Assembly: GCA_003599475.1 (NCBI GenBank)
Contig: QZKK01000071.1
Span: 1 to 15,948 of the forward strand
DNA from: Desulfobacteraceae bacterium
GTDB taxonomy: Bacteria > Desulfobacterota > Desulfobacteria > Desulfobacterales > SURF-15
Direction of reading: 5' to 3'
Length of the DNA: 15,948 nucleotides
Part shown: in pieces, positions 8,704 to 15,107 of the stretch
Layout of the letters: each line of letters starts with the position of its first letter
Numbering within the stretch: position 1 is the first letter of the stretch
Translations under genes and position numbers: made by a program
Notes under the pieces: model-generated
Databases searched by the model: none
What the model saw: the letters and a program-made list of their open reading frames with translations, nothing else
Told to the model about the DNA's origin: nothing

Positions 8704-9882
8704 TTAGTTCAGCGGCACGGCCTTGCCGCCCGAAATCTGTGTCATATAGACTTTTTTGAGCGCCTGATGGTCTTTCGGCCCATATCCGAACTGCATGCCG
8801 CCGATTGTCACGTTCAGGCTCTCCGCAGCCTGCACGAATGTCTCCCGGGTGAGATCTTTGCCGGCCTTTTTGAGGATCTCCGTGAATACGACGGCATCCA
8901 CATATCCTTCGAGATCCGTATAGTCAAATTCCTGATGACCGGCGGAATTCATGTCGGAGCGATACTGCTCGATGATCTGCAGCGACGTGTCCCGGGGGGA
9001 AGGCATGACCTGGGTCACGATGACGCCGTCGCCGTCCGCACCGAGCTCTTTGATGAGCGCCGCTGTGCCCACGAAGGAGACATTCAGGAATACGGGGTTG
9101 AACCGTTGCGTCCTTGCCTTCAGGATGAAGGCCCCCATGGCCCTATAGGTGCCTACCATGCTGACGGCCTCGGGGTTCTCCTTCCTGATTTCCTCGAAGC
9201 CGGCGCTGATGTCCTCGGTGTTTCTCTCGTATAGCCCCTCACACGTAATGGCCATGTCCCGCTTGTTGAGCGCTTTGACCATCCCTCCTTTGACGGCGAG
9301 GCCGTAGGCGTCTTTTTGCAGGAAGAGACCGATCTTTTTTATGCCACGCGCTCTTGTCAGGTAATCCACCTGAGCTTCCGATTCATCGAAATAACTGCCC
9401 CGTACATTATAGATGAATCTGTTGACCGGATTTCTGAGAAACTCCGCCCCCGTGAAAGGGCCGAAGAAGATGATTTTATTCCTGTTGACCAGGGGCATGA
9501 TCGCCTTGGAAGTCGGGGTTCCTACATATCCGAAGAGAGCAAACACCCTGTCCTGGTCGATCAATTTTTCCGTATTGGCAACGGCGATTTTCGGTTCATA
9601 CTGGTCGTCATAGCTGATCACCTTTATCCTTCGGCCATGAATGCCGCCGGCGCCATTGACTTTATCGAAATACGCCATGGCCCCCTTTTTTATTCCCTGC
9701 CCCAAGGCGGAGGCAGGACCGGACAGGGCGTTGGACATGCCCAGGACAACTTCCTCGCCGCTGACGCCGTTCTCGACGGCCCCGCTTTTCGAAGCGGGAA
9801 AAACGAAGCCTGCGGCAAATACGAAGAGAGACAAAGCGATCTTACAGACGGACCGGAAGATGAACCGGCTTTTTGAATTCAT
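8704..9882 (-). CDS. Periplasmic substrate-binding protein, Leu/Ile/Val-type (Peripla_BP_6)
   Basis: A 392-aa type-I periplasmic binding protein of the LivJ/branched-chain amino-acid family. The N-terminus (MNSKSRFIFRSVCKIALS) and the following hydrophobic stretch form a Sec signal peptide, probably cleaved near residues 31-36; no convincing lipobox is seen. Family hallmarks: EEVVLGMSNALSGPASALG, then GAMAYFDKVN, GGIHGRRI and DDQYEPKIAVANTEKLI, followed by the second lobe with its late DYTDLEGYVDAVVF segment. The start is fixed by AAGGAGG 7 nt upstream; an upstream in-frame TTG at 9909 would put that ribosome site inside the gene. No ABC permease or ATPase genes are nearby, and the gene lies between CheW-like and receptor genes, 23 nt and 20 nt away. 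A role as a soluble ligand-presenting subunit for a receptor is therefore more likely than transport. The ligand cannot be read from sequence; amino acids, urea and aromatic acids are all known in this family. Confidence 0.93.
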   Translation of the reverse strand: MNSKSRFIFRSVCKIALSLFVFAAGFVFPASKSGAVENGVSGEEVVLGMSNALSGPASALGQGIKKGAMAYFDKVNGAGGIHGRRIKVISYDDQYEPKIAVANTEKLIDQDRVFALFGYVGTPTSKAIMPLVNRNKIIFFGPFTGAEFLRNPVNRFIYNVRGSYFDESEAQVDYLTRARGIKKIGLFLQKDAYGLAVKGGMVKALNKRDMAITCEGLYERNTEDISAGFEEIRKENPEAVSMVGTYRAMGAFILKARTQRFNPVFLNVSFVGTAALIKELGADGDGVIVTQVMPSPRDTSLQIIEQYRSDMNSAGHQEFDYTDLEGYVDAVVFTEILKKAGKDLTRETFVQAAESLNVTIGGMQFGYGPKDHQALKKVYMTQISGGKAVPLN

Positions 9883-9889
9883 GACCGAA

Positions 9890-9896
9890 CCTCCTT
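9890..9896 (-). promoter_or_regulatory. Strong Shine-Dalgarno deciding the binding-protein start
   Basis: Read on the minus strand this is AAGGAGG, 7 nt before the ATG at 9882. It lies downstream of the in-frame TTG at 9909, which rules out the longer reading frame and places translation at the residue that begins the signal peptide. The site falls in the 23-nt gap after the upstream stop codon (9906). Confidence 0.85.
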
Positions 9897-9905
9897 GCCA
9901 AGGAA

Positions 9906-10343
9906 TCAATGAATAGCGATAGGATTTGAAGCTGCTGTTCCTGCTCTTGAGAAATCAACAAGCAGAATAATTCCCTTGTTTTCCGCAACCGCTCCCCAGA
10001 AAGCGCGTGCGCCGAATTGTCGTGCAATCAACGGCGGAAGGGGCTCTATGGACTGCACGTTCACGGCAATAATGTCATCGGGGCTGTCAATCACCAGGAG
10101 ATACGGCGTGCCACCGTCATCGATTCCGACCGCTCTGGGTGCACGATAGACAACCTCCCTGTTTCCGAAGGAAATCATTTCATGGAAATGAATCAATGGC
10201 TTTCCGCTCCTTCGTGCCTCGTCCACTGTCATCATCTCCACGAGCTGTTCCGTATCGATTCCCATCCGGACATCCATGACGGTGAAGGTCAGCAACCGGA
10301 TGGTTTCCGCCAATCGACGGCTTGATAAAGAGGGTTTGTTCAC
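9906..10343 (-). CDS. Divergent CheW-like protein
   Basis: A 145-aa cytoplasmic protein without membrane segments. The strand pattern is CheW-like: RLLTFTVMDVRMGIDTEQL near 16-34, then GNREVVYRAPRAVGI, PYLLVIDSPDDIIAVNV (about 85-101) and the terminal ILLVDF (about 127-132). It is shorter and more degenerate than its neighbour and lacks the clear GVINVRG core of ordinary CheW. The start is a GTG at 10343 that overlaps the preceding cheW stop as GTGA, with AGGG 8-9 nt upstream. Such tight coupling suggests co-synthesis with CheW. In Wsp-type systems two CheW proteins are used for receptor-kinase arrays, and this may be the second. Alternatively it may couple a different receptor, or cap the array. 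Family assignment is by pattern only. Confidence 0.75.
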   Translation of the reverse strand: MNKPSLSSRRLAETIRLLTFTVMDVRMGIDTEQLVEMMTVDEARRSGKPLIHFHEMISFGNREVVYRAPRAVGIDDGGTPYLLVIDSPDDIIAVNVQSIEPLPPLIARQFGARAFWGAVAENKGIILLVDFSRAGTAASNPIAIH

Positions 10344-10867
10344 TGAGCGACCCTTGCAAATATTTTTCCGATATCGAGGATGGTGATGAGCCTTTCCCGA
10401 TGGATAAATTCTCCTGTCACGAATTCCTTGAGGGATTTCGAGAGCGTGTCGAGGGGCGGTTTGACCGAATTGGCCGGGATATCCAGGACATCCTCGATCG
10501 CATCGACGAGGATGCCCGAACGGATGCCATTGGCGGCAGCCAAAGCGATACGCCCGCTCTGGGCGTTTGCGGTATCGGCAATTCCTAAAAACCGGTTGAT
10601 ATTGATGACCGACTCGATCTCGCCGCGAACGTTGATGACTCCCGGTATGTACTCGGCTGCGCCGGGGACATAATAAATGGTCATGAGAGGGAGAATTTCC
10701 TTGATGTGTTCACCGTAGAAGGCATAGAGGTCACCCTGGAGGGAAAAAATGACGACCTTGACCTTTGATTCCTCCACATCGACGATCCGTTCCTTCTCTT
10801 TACGCCTCATGATCTCTTCGAGGATCTGATCGCTTTTATTCTTTTGGCCTGCGATGCCGGTTTCCAT
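10340..10867 (-). CDS. cheW: CheW coupling protein
   Basis: A 175-aa adaptor linking receptors to the P5 domain of CheA. After a charged N-terminal extension of about 33 residues (rich in E, K and R), the CheW fold runs from KVKVVIFSLQGDLYAFYG through the hallmark PGVINVRGEIESVININ (about 95-111) to the C-terminal TGEFIHRERLITILDIGKI. The extension is longer than in E. coli CheW and may be a helical spacer. GGAGA lies about 6 nt before the ATG at 10867. It is the first gene of the chemosensory operon, with 346 nt of non-coding DNA upstream, so the operon promoter should be there. Confidence 0.95.
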   Translation of the reverse strand: METGIAGQKNKSDQILEEIMRRKEKERIVDVEESKVKVVIFSLQGDLYAFYGEHIKEILPLMTIYYVPGAAEYIPGVINVRGEIESVININRFLGIADTANAQSGRIALAAANGIRSGILVDAIEDVLDIPANSVKPPLDTLSKSLKEFVTGEFIHRERLITILDIGKIFARVAQ

Positions 10868-10883
10868 CCTGTCTCTCCGTTAA

Positions 10884-10900
10884 ATTGGATCCCTTCCAAT
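10884..10900 (-). promoter_or_regulatory. Dyad in the cheW leader
   Basis: Perfect 6-bp arms (ATTGGA / TCCAAT) around a 5-nt loop, ending 16 nt before the cheW ATG and just upstream of its ribosome site. It could be an operator half-site pair or a 5'-UTR hairpin influencing translation of the first operon gene. No regulator can be named. Confidence 0.3.
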
Positions 10901-11150
10901 GAGCCCAGCCGTTCCGCTTTCGGCATTCGATCGAAAAAAAATTAAGATTGATCTTGTTCCTTTATTTGGATATTGGACGTTCGATGCTGGGCGTTCCACC
11001 GGATATGTCGCACAACCGCGCTGCAAATGGCGGAAGCCTTTCGACGCTGTCAGCAGAATTTAAGACGGCAGATCTGTTGCATAAATTGTCGGAATTGTCA
11101 ACATTATTGATAAAACAGGATGTTTGAAGAACCTGCGGATGAAGAAAGGG

Positions 11151-11211
11151 CTTGCCCCATGAGGGCAGGCACGCTCAAAGCAGGGGGGAGGCCGAAAAAG
11201 GCTGTTTTCGG
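11151..11211 (-). terminator. Two stem-loops after the BKACE stop, possible weak terminator
   Basis: In the minus-strand RNA, 3 nt after the stop codon, a 7-bp stem CCGAAAA/TTTTCGG (11192-11211, 6-nt loop) forms. A second stem TGCCC/GGGCA (around 11152-11168) follows. Neither is followed by a proper U-tract: the second is followed only by CCCTTTCTTC. They may end the htrA-asnS-BKACE transcript inefficiently, or act as processing sites. Confidence 0.3.
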
Positions 11212-11213
11212 GG

Positions 11214-12032
11214 CTATCGATCGAGGCAAAGAATCTTCCGCGCCTCTTCGACGCCGGCGATTTCCCGGCCAAGTTCCTTCGCCAGACGTACGACGCGCTC
11301 CACCAGCATCCGATTGGTTGCCGGGACGCCTTTTTCGTATTCCAGAACGTCTTCCAGGCCGGTGCGCGCATGGCCCCCCATCAAAATCGCCATCGCAAGC
11401 ATCGGGACCTGGGAATTTCCGATGGCGCTTACCGTCCATGTGGCTCCCGGGGGGAGAGATTCCACCATGTGCAGGAGGTTTTTGGGGGTTCCCTTGATGG
11501 ACCCCGGCACATTCAAGACGAGGTTGAAATGTGCCGGTTCAACCAGGAGCCCCTTGCCCAGCAGATATCTGGCATAGTCGATCATTGCCGTGTCGAAGGC
11601 TTCGATTTCGGGCTTTATTCCATTTTTTTTCATCATCCGTGCAAACTCTTGAATCAGTTGGGGACTGTTGTGGTTGACGGAGGAAGGGAAGTTTGAGGAT
11701 CCGGTGGCAAGGCTTGCCATATCGCATTTGAGATCGAGCATCTGGCCGCGGCTTTCGACGGTATTTTCTCCTCCCCGGGCGCCCGTGGAAAGCTGGGTGA
11801 TGACCTCGATGCCCCGGGCCTCGATCTCGTCGAGGATCGCCTTGTAGGAGGCTCTGGAATGGGTGGGGGCTTCATGTTCGTCTCTGGCGTGGATGTGGGC
11901 CACCGTAACCCCGAGCGCGCAGCACTCCTCCAGCACATCACAGATTTCAGTCGGGGTTGAGGGAGTCGAAGGATTGAGTTTCTTTGTCGGCACGTTTCCG
12001 AGCATCGCCAGTGTGATGATCAACTTTTGCAT
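11214..12032 (-). CDS. Beta-keto acid cleavage enzyme (BKACE, DUF849)
   Basis: A 272-aa cytoplasmic TIM-barrel enzyme. The BKACE family, with the 3-keto-5-aminohexanoate cleavage enzyme Kce as prototype, condenses a beta-keto acid with acetyl-CoA to give acetoacetate and a new CoA ester, using a divalent metal. Seen here: metal-ligand pair H46/H48 in HIHARD (46-51), the substrate-loop segment KPEIEAFDTAM (140-150), and GGHARTGLED (219-228), whose E227 matches the third metal-associated residue. The length is typical. The ATG at 12032 has GAGGAG 6 nt upstream. No CoA-transferase, thiolase or lysine-fermentation gene is adjacent, so the keto-acid substrate cannot be inferred from neighbours. 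The gene is the last of a same-strand run after htrA and asnS, separated from asnS by an inverted repeat. Confidence 0.9.
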   Translation of the reverse strand: MQKLIITLAMLGNVPTKKLNPSTPSTPTEICDVLEECCALGVTVAHIHARDEHEAPTHSRASYKAILDEIEARGIEVITQLSTGARGGENTVESRGQMLDLKCDMASLATGSSNFPSSVNHNSPQLIQEFARMMKKNGIKPEIEAFDTAMIDYARYLLGKGLLVEPAHFNLVLNVPGSIKGTPKNLLHMVESLPPGATWTVSAIGNSQVPMLAMAILMGGHARTGLEDVLEYEKGVPATNRMLVERVVRLAKELGREIAGVEEARKILCLDR

Positions 12033-12047
12033 GTAGGGCTCCTCGAG

Positions 12048-12130
12048 TTATCCACGAAGTTCACGAAGACCAAGAAGGAGGAAAAATATTTTCTGAAAAT
12101 TTCGTCCCCCTTCGTGCCCTTAGTGGATAA
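12048..12130. repeat. 83-bp imperfect inverted repeat between asnS and the BKACE gene
   Basis: The arms are 12048-12068 (TTATCCACGAAGTTCACGAAG) read against the complement of 12110-12130. They match at about 18 of 21 positions and enclose a 41-nt A-rich centre. The element fills almost the whole 128-nt gap. It has no terminal target duplication that I can see and encodes nothing. It resembles dispersed intergenic palindromes, and may be transcribed as a long hairpin separating asnS from the downstream gene. Confidence 0.7.
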
Positions 12131-12160
12131 AATGTTCAGGGTTCAACGTTGCCGTCCCGC

Positions 12161-13543
12161 TCAAAAATCGATCTGATTGGGGGTTCTTGGGAAAGGGATG
12201 ACGTCCCGGATGTTGGCGATACCGGTGACAAGCATCAGAAGCCTTTCGAATCCAAGCCCGAATCCGCTGTGAGGTACGCTGCCGTACCTCCTGGAGTCCA
12301 GGTACCACCAGTAGTTTCCTTTCGGCATGTTCAATTCGTCCATCCTGCGCTCCAGCACTTCCAGGCGCTCTTCCCTCTGGCTGCCCCCGATGATTTCCCC
12401 GATGCTCGGTACCAGAACGTCCATCGCTCCTACGGAAAAATCGTCGTCGTTTATGCGCATATAGAAGGGCTTGATCGATTTGGGGTAGTCGTAGACGATC
12501 ACCGGCTTTTTGAAATGCTCTTCGGTAAGGTACCATTCATGTTCGGATTGCAGGTCCTGGCCGAGTCCAACCGGATAATCGAATTTTTTTCCCGAATTCG
12601 ACAGAATATCGATCGCCTCCCGGTACGGGAGCCGGATGAACTTCGATAGGGCGATATTTTCTAGGGTCGACATCAGATTTTTGTCCACCCACTTTGCGAA
12701 AAGCTCGATATCCTCCCGGCATTCTTCCATGGCAAAGCGCACAAGGGATTGAATCAGCTCTTCCCCGAGATCCATGTTGCCCTCAAGATCGCAGAAGGCC
12801 ATCTCCGGCTCCACCATCCAGAATTCCGCGGCATGCCTGCGGGTATTGGAATTTTCAGCCCGGAAAGTGGGGCCGAAGGTATACACATCGCCGAGAGCCA
12901 GAGCGAACATTTCTGCGGACAACTGGCCGGAAACCGTCAGATTCGCTTCCCTGCCGAAAAAATCTTTGGAAAAATCGGCTTTGCCATGTTCCATGGGAAG
13001 CCTGTTCAGGTCGAAAGCGGTCACCCGGAACAGCTCTCCCGCTCCCTCGCAGTCCGAACCGGTGATGATCGGCGTATGGATGTATCGAAAACCTCTTTCC
13101 CGAAAGAAGTGATGGATCGCGTACGCCATCTCGGAGCGGATTCGAAAGGCCGCACCGTACTTGTTGGTTCTGGGCCTGAGATGTGCGATGGTTCGCAGGT
13201 ATTCATCGCTGTGCCGCTTCTTCTGAAGCGGAAACGATTCCGGCGCCTGGCTGATGATTTCGATGCGATTCGCCTTGATTTCCCATTTCTGGCCGGCCCC
13301 TTTGGAAGGGATCAGGTCCCCGGATACAGAAACAGCCGAACCGGTGGTCAGTTTCACGATCTCCCCGTAGTTTTCAAGGCCTTCATCTGCGACCACCTGC
13401 ATGTTTTGGAGGCAAGAACCGTCATTGATCTCGATAAAGGAAAATCCTTTGGAGTCTCTCCGTGTGCGAACCCATCCGTGGATTTTGGTATCCTCCCTGG
13501 ACGACTCCGAACGAAGCAGGTGAACAATTTTTAATCGGCGCAT
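12161..13543 (-). CDS. asnS: Asparaginyl-tRNA synthetase
   Basis: A 460-aa class IIb aminoacyl-tRNA synthetase that charges tRNA-Asn with asparagine in the cytoplasm. The N-terminal OB-fold anticodon-binding domain (about 17-100) contains IHGWVRTRRDSKGFSF. The catalytic domain shows motif 2 around 223-250 (GPTFRAENSNTRRHAAEFW, then EPEMAF) and motif 3 near the C-terminus (GFGLGFERLLMLV). The NTRRHAAEFWMVEPE block is the pattern of AsnRS rather than AspRS. Length is normal for the family. The ATG at 13543 has GAGGAG 9 nt upstream. Its presence means direct asparaginylation is available, though an amidotransferase route could coexist elsewhere. It starts 53 nt after htrA on the same strand. Confidence 0.97.
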   Translation of the reverse strand: MRRLKIVHLLRSESSREDTKIHGWVRTRRDSKGFSFIEINDGSCLQNMQVVADEGLENYGEIVKLTTGSAVSVSGDLIPSKGAGQKWEIKANRIEIISQAPESFPLQKKRHSDEYLRTIAHLRPRTNKYGAAFRIRSEMAYAIHHFFRERGFRYIHTPIITGSDCEGAGELFRVTAFDLNRLPMEHGKADFSKDFFGREANLTVSGQLSAEMFALALGDVYTFGPTFRAENSNTRRHAAEFWMVEPEMAFCDLEGNMDLGEELIQSLVRFAMEECREDIELFAKWVDKNLMSTLENIALSKFIRLPYREAIDILSNSGKKFDYPVGLGQDLQSEHEWYLTEEHFKKPVIVYDYPKSIKPFYMRINDDDFSVGAMDVLVPSIGEIIGGSQREERLEVLERRMDELNMPKGNYWWYLDSRRYGSVPHSGFGLGFERLLMLVTGIANIRDVIPFPRTPNQIDF

Positions 13544-13567
13544 CCTCTTTTTCTCCTCATCCTTCCA

Positions 13568-13592
13568 GTAACCGAGGCGTTCGCTCGGTTGC
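13568..13592 (-). other. Stem-loop between htrA and asnS
   Basis: Perfect 7-bp arms AACCGAG (13570-13576) and CTCGGTT (13584-13590) enclose a 7-nt loop, with one further G-C pair outside a weak pair. It begins just after the htrA stop (13597). There is no U-run after it in the minus direction, so it is not a standard terminator. An mRNA-processing or stability hairpin between co-transcribed genes is possible. Confidence 0.45.
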
Positions 13593-13596
13593 CGGA

Positions 13597-14979
13597 TTAC
13601 AGCTTGACAGTGATGTAGTAGAGCTGGCTTTCCCTCTGCAGCAGCAGCACGACAGAGGATTTTTTCCGGGATTTTATGATCGCCTTTTTGAAAGCCTCCA
13701 GGTCGTTTGTTGCGGTGTCGTCGAGTTTACGAATGATATCGCCGGGCACAACTCCCACTCGATCCAGATAAGATCCGTTTCGGACCCCTGAAATCATCAC
13801 CCCTTCGTTTTCACCGATTCGATATCGGGTCCTGTTTTTCGCTGTAAGTCCTTCGACGGTTATCCCGAGCAGTTCTCCGGCAAGCTCCATGGCCTTCTCT
13901 TGAGGAAAGATCGATGTCACAACGGTTAAGGTGCGCTCTTTACCGTCCCGCCAGAGCGTTACATCGGCCTCCTTCCCGGTGCCGAGATTTTTCAGAGCCG
14001 CGTCGAATTCTTCCGCAGTCCTTATCCTGCGCGAAGCGATGGAAATCAGGAGATCCCCATCCCGGATCCCTGCTTTCTGCGCCGGGCTTTCCGGTTCGAC
14101 CGATTTCACCAGAACGCCTCCGGATTCCGGCGCTTTGAGATATTTTGCAAGCCGGGCATCGATTTCCTGAACCGTCAGGCCGATCCAGGCCGGAACGACT
14201 TCCCCGTATCGGATCAGGTCGGTTACGATCCGCTTCGCCTTGTGGATGGGAATGGCAAACCCGATTCCCTGTGCCTTTGCGTAGATGGCGGTATTGATGC
14301 CGATCAGCTCGCCGTTGATATTGAGAAGCGGTCCGCCGCTGTTGCCCGGGTTGATGGAGGCGTCTGTCTGGATAAAATCCTGGAATTCCCGGTCGTCGGC
14401 CCGAAAGCTTCTTTTGACCGCGCTGATGACTCCGGTGGTCACCGTATGAGAAAATCCGAAAGGGTTGCCGATGGCGATTACCGTCTCTCCGATCATCAGA
14501 TTTTCGGAATCCCCCATGGCGATCGCCGGAAGCTCTTTTTCCGCCTGGATTTTGAGCACCGCCAGATCCGAATCGGGATCGGAGCCGATCACTTGGGCAT
14601 CGAATTCCTGCTGATCGTTCAACACCACCTGAATGATTCCGGTTTTTTCAACCACATGTGCGTTGGTAAGGATAAATCCCCGTCTGCCGTCGATGATCAC
14701 CCCCGAGCCCAAGCTTCTTCGTTTGGAGCGCCGTTCGAAGCCGGGGTCGAAAAAATCTTTGAAGAAAGAATCGAAGAACGGATCCATGCCGAAGCCGGAG
14801 AAAGGGCTTAGCTGCCTGGAAACCTCGAATTCGGAGCTGATGTTGACCACCGCAGGACTCACCTTCCGCACCGCATGTACGATCGGGGTTTCACGAGGGT
14901 ACACTTGCGGATCGGCAGCCGGCATCGATTGGGGGAAAAGCAGCGAGAGAACGAAGAAAAATGTAAAGATTATTTCCAT
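13597..14979 (-). CDS. HtrA/DegP-family periplasmic serine protease
   Basis: A periplasmic protein quality-control protease/chaperone, 460 aa from the ATG at 14979. A hydrophobic N-terminus (IIFTFFFVLSLLF) ending in MPAADP looks like a signal peptide. The trypsin-like domain carries the triad H108 (TNAHVV), D138 (DPDSDLAVLK) and S214 (GNSGGP). PDZ1 spans about 263-355 and PDZ2 about 366-455, the DegP/DegQ layout. A segment rich in Phe, Asp, Lys and Arg (about 60-90) precedes the protease core, as in the LA-loop region of many bacterial homologues. The start is uncertain. The ATG has no clear ribosome site and gives an n-region without Lys/Arg. A TTG at 15033 has GGAG 9 nt upstream and adds a basic n-region (MPKFVKKF), giving 478 aa. 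The gene is divergent from the radical SAM gene. Confidence 0.93.
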   Translation of the reverse strand: MEIIFTFFFVLSLLFPQSMPAADPQVYPRETPIVHAVRKVSPAVVNISSEFEVSRQLSPFSGFGMDPFFDSFFKDFFDPGFERRSKRRSLGSGVIIDGRRGFILTNAHVVEKTGIIQVVLNDQQEFDAQVIGSDPDSDLAVLKIQAEKELPAIAMGDSENLMIGETVIAIGNPFGFSHTVTTGVISAVKRSFRADDREFQDFIQTDASINPGNSGGPLLNINGELIGINTAIYAKAQGIGFAIPIHKAKRIVTDLIRYGEVVPAWIGLTVQEIDARLAKYLKAPESGGVLVKSVEPESPAQKAGIRDGDLLISIASRRIRTAEEFDAALKNLGTGKEADVTLWRDGKERTLTVVTSIFPQEKAMELAGELLGITVEGLTAKNRTRYRIGENEGVMISGVRNGSYLDRVGVVPGDIIRKLDDTATNDLEAFKKAIIKSRKKSSVVLLLQRESQLYYITVKL

Positions 14980-15033
14980 CGATTTTGCTGGAATCTCTAT
15001 AAAAGGGTTGAATTTTTTTACAAATTTAGGCAA

Positions 15034-15107
15034 AACTGGAGACTCCGAATCAAATGCAATCCGCTTGGCAGCAGGAAAGCGGTAAAAATGACTGGAAATC
15101 AACTCCG
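15034..15107. promoter_or_regulatory. Divergent intergenic region with a dyad
   Basis: This short stretch must drive the rightward radical SAM gene and, if the TTG start is used, supply the leader of the leftward htrA. It contains a dyad with 6-bp arms CCGCTT (15061-15066) and AAGCGG (15077-15082). No clear -35/-10 pair is visible in either direction. A 7-codon frame beginning at 15088 ends in the TGA that overlaps the ATG at 15108. Confidence 0.35.

Larger units (their letters stand above)
10868..11213. other. Intergenic region upstream of the chemosensory operon
   Basis: 346 bp with no reading frame I would call a gene. It should hold the promoter of the cheW operon (minus strand) and the 3' end of the BKACE unit. 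Visible elements: a dyad just before cheW (10884-10900), the 10-bp palindrome TTCGATCGAA (10926-10935) beside a run of eight A, a short degenerate heptamer-like stretch (10966-10998), a direct repeat AATTGTC at 11084-11090 and 11093-11099, and two stem-loops near the BKACE stop. A minus-strand TTGACA (11096-11101) is present, but no good -10 lies 16-18 nt further on. No convincing sigma-54 (GG-N10-GC) or sigma-28 site was found. Confidence 0.7.

Noticed and set aside
9883..9909. Longer binding-protein product starting at the TTG at 9909
   Set aside because: It would bury the strong AAGGAGG inside the gene and put a Trp/Gly-containing extension before the signal peptide. The ATG at 9882 is clearly better.
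10933..10955. Intrinsic terminator on the minus strand (AAGAT/ATCTT stem followed by eight T)
   Set aside because: The stem is only 5 A/T-rich pairs with a 2-nt loop, too small to form, and it would lie inside the leader of the operon it precedes. The T-run alone is not evidence.
10868..11100. Sigma-54 or sigma-28 promoter for the chemosensory operon
   Set aside because: Candidates such as TGGAACGCCCAGCAT have the wrong spacing between GG and GC, and TAAAG near 10961 has no GCCGATAA-like partner 15 nt on.
11060..11439. Short open frames around the BKACE 3' end on both strands
   Set aside because: They are Arg/Pro/Ser-rich, overlap the BKACE coding region out of frame and lack ribosome sites.
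12749..13534. Plus-strand open frame of about 261 codons opposite asnS
   Set aside because: It is a mirror of a clear AsnRS with all class II motifs. No independent evidence for a gene.
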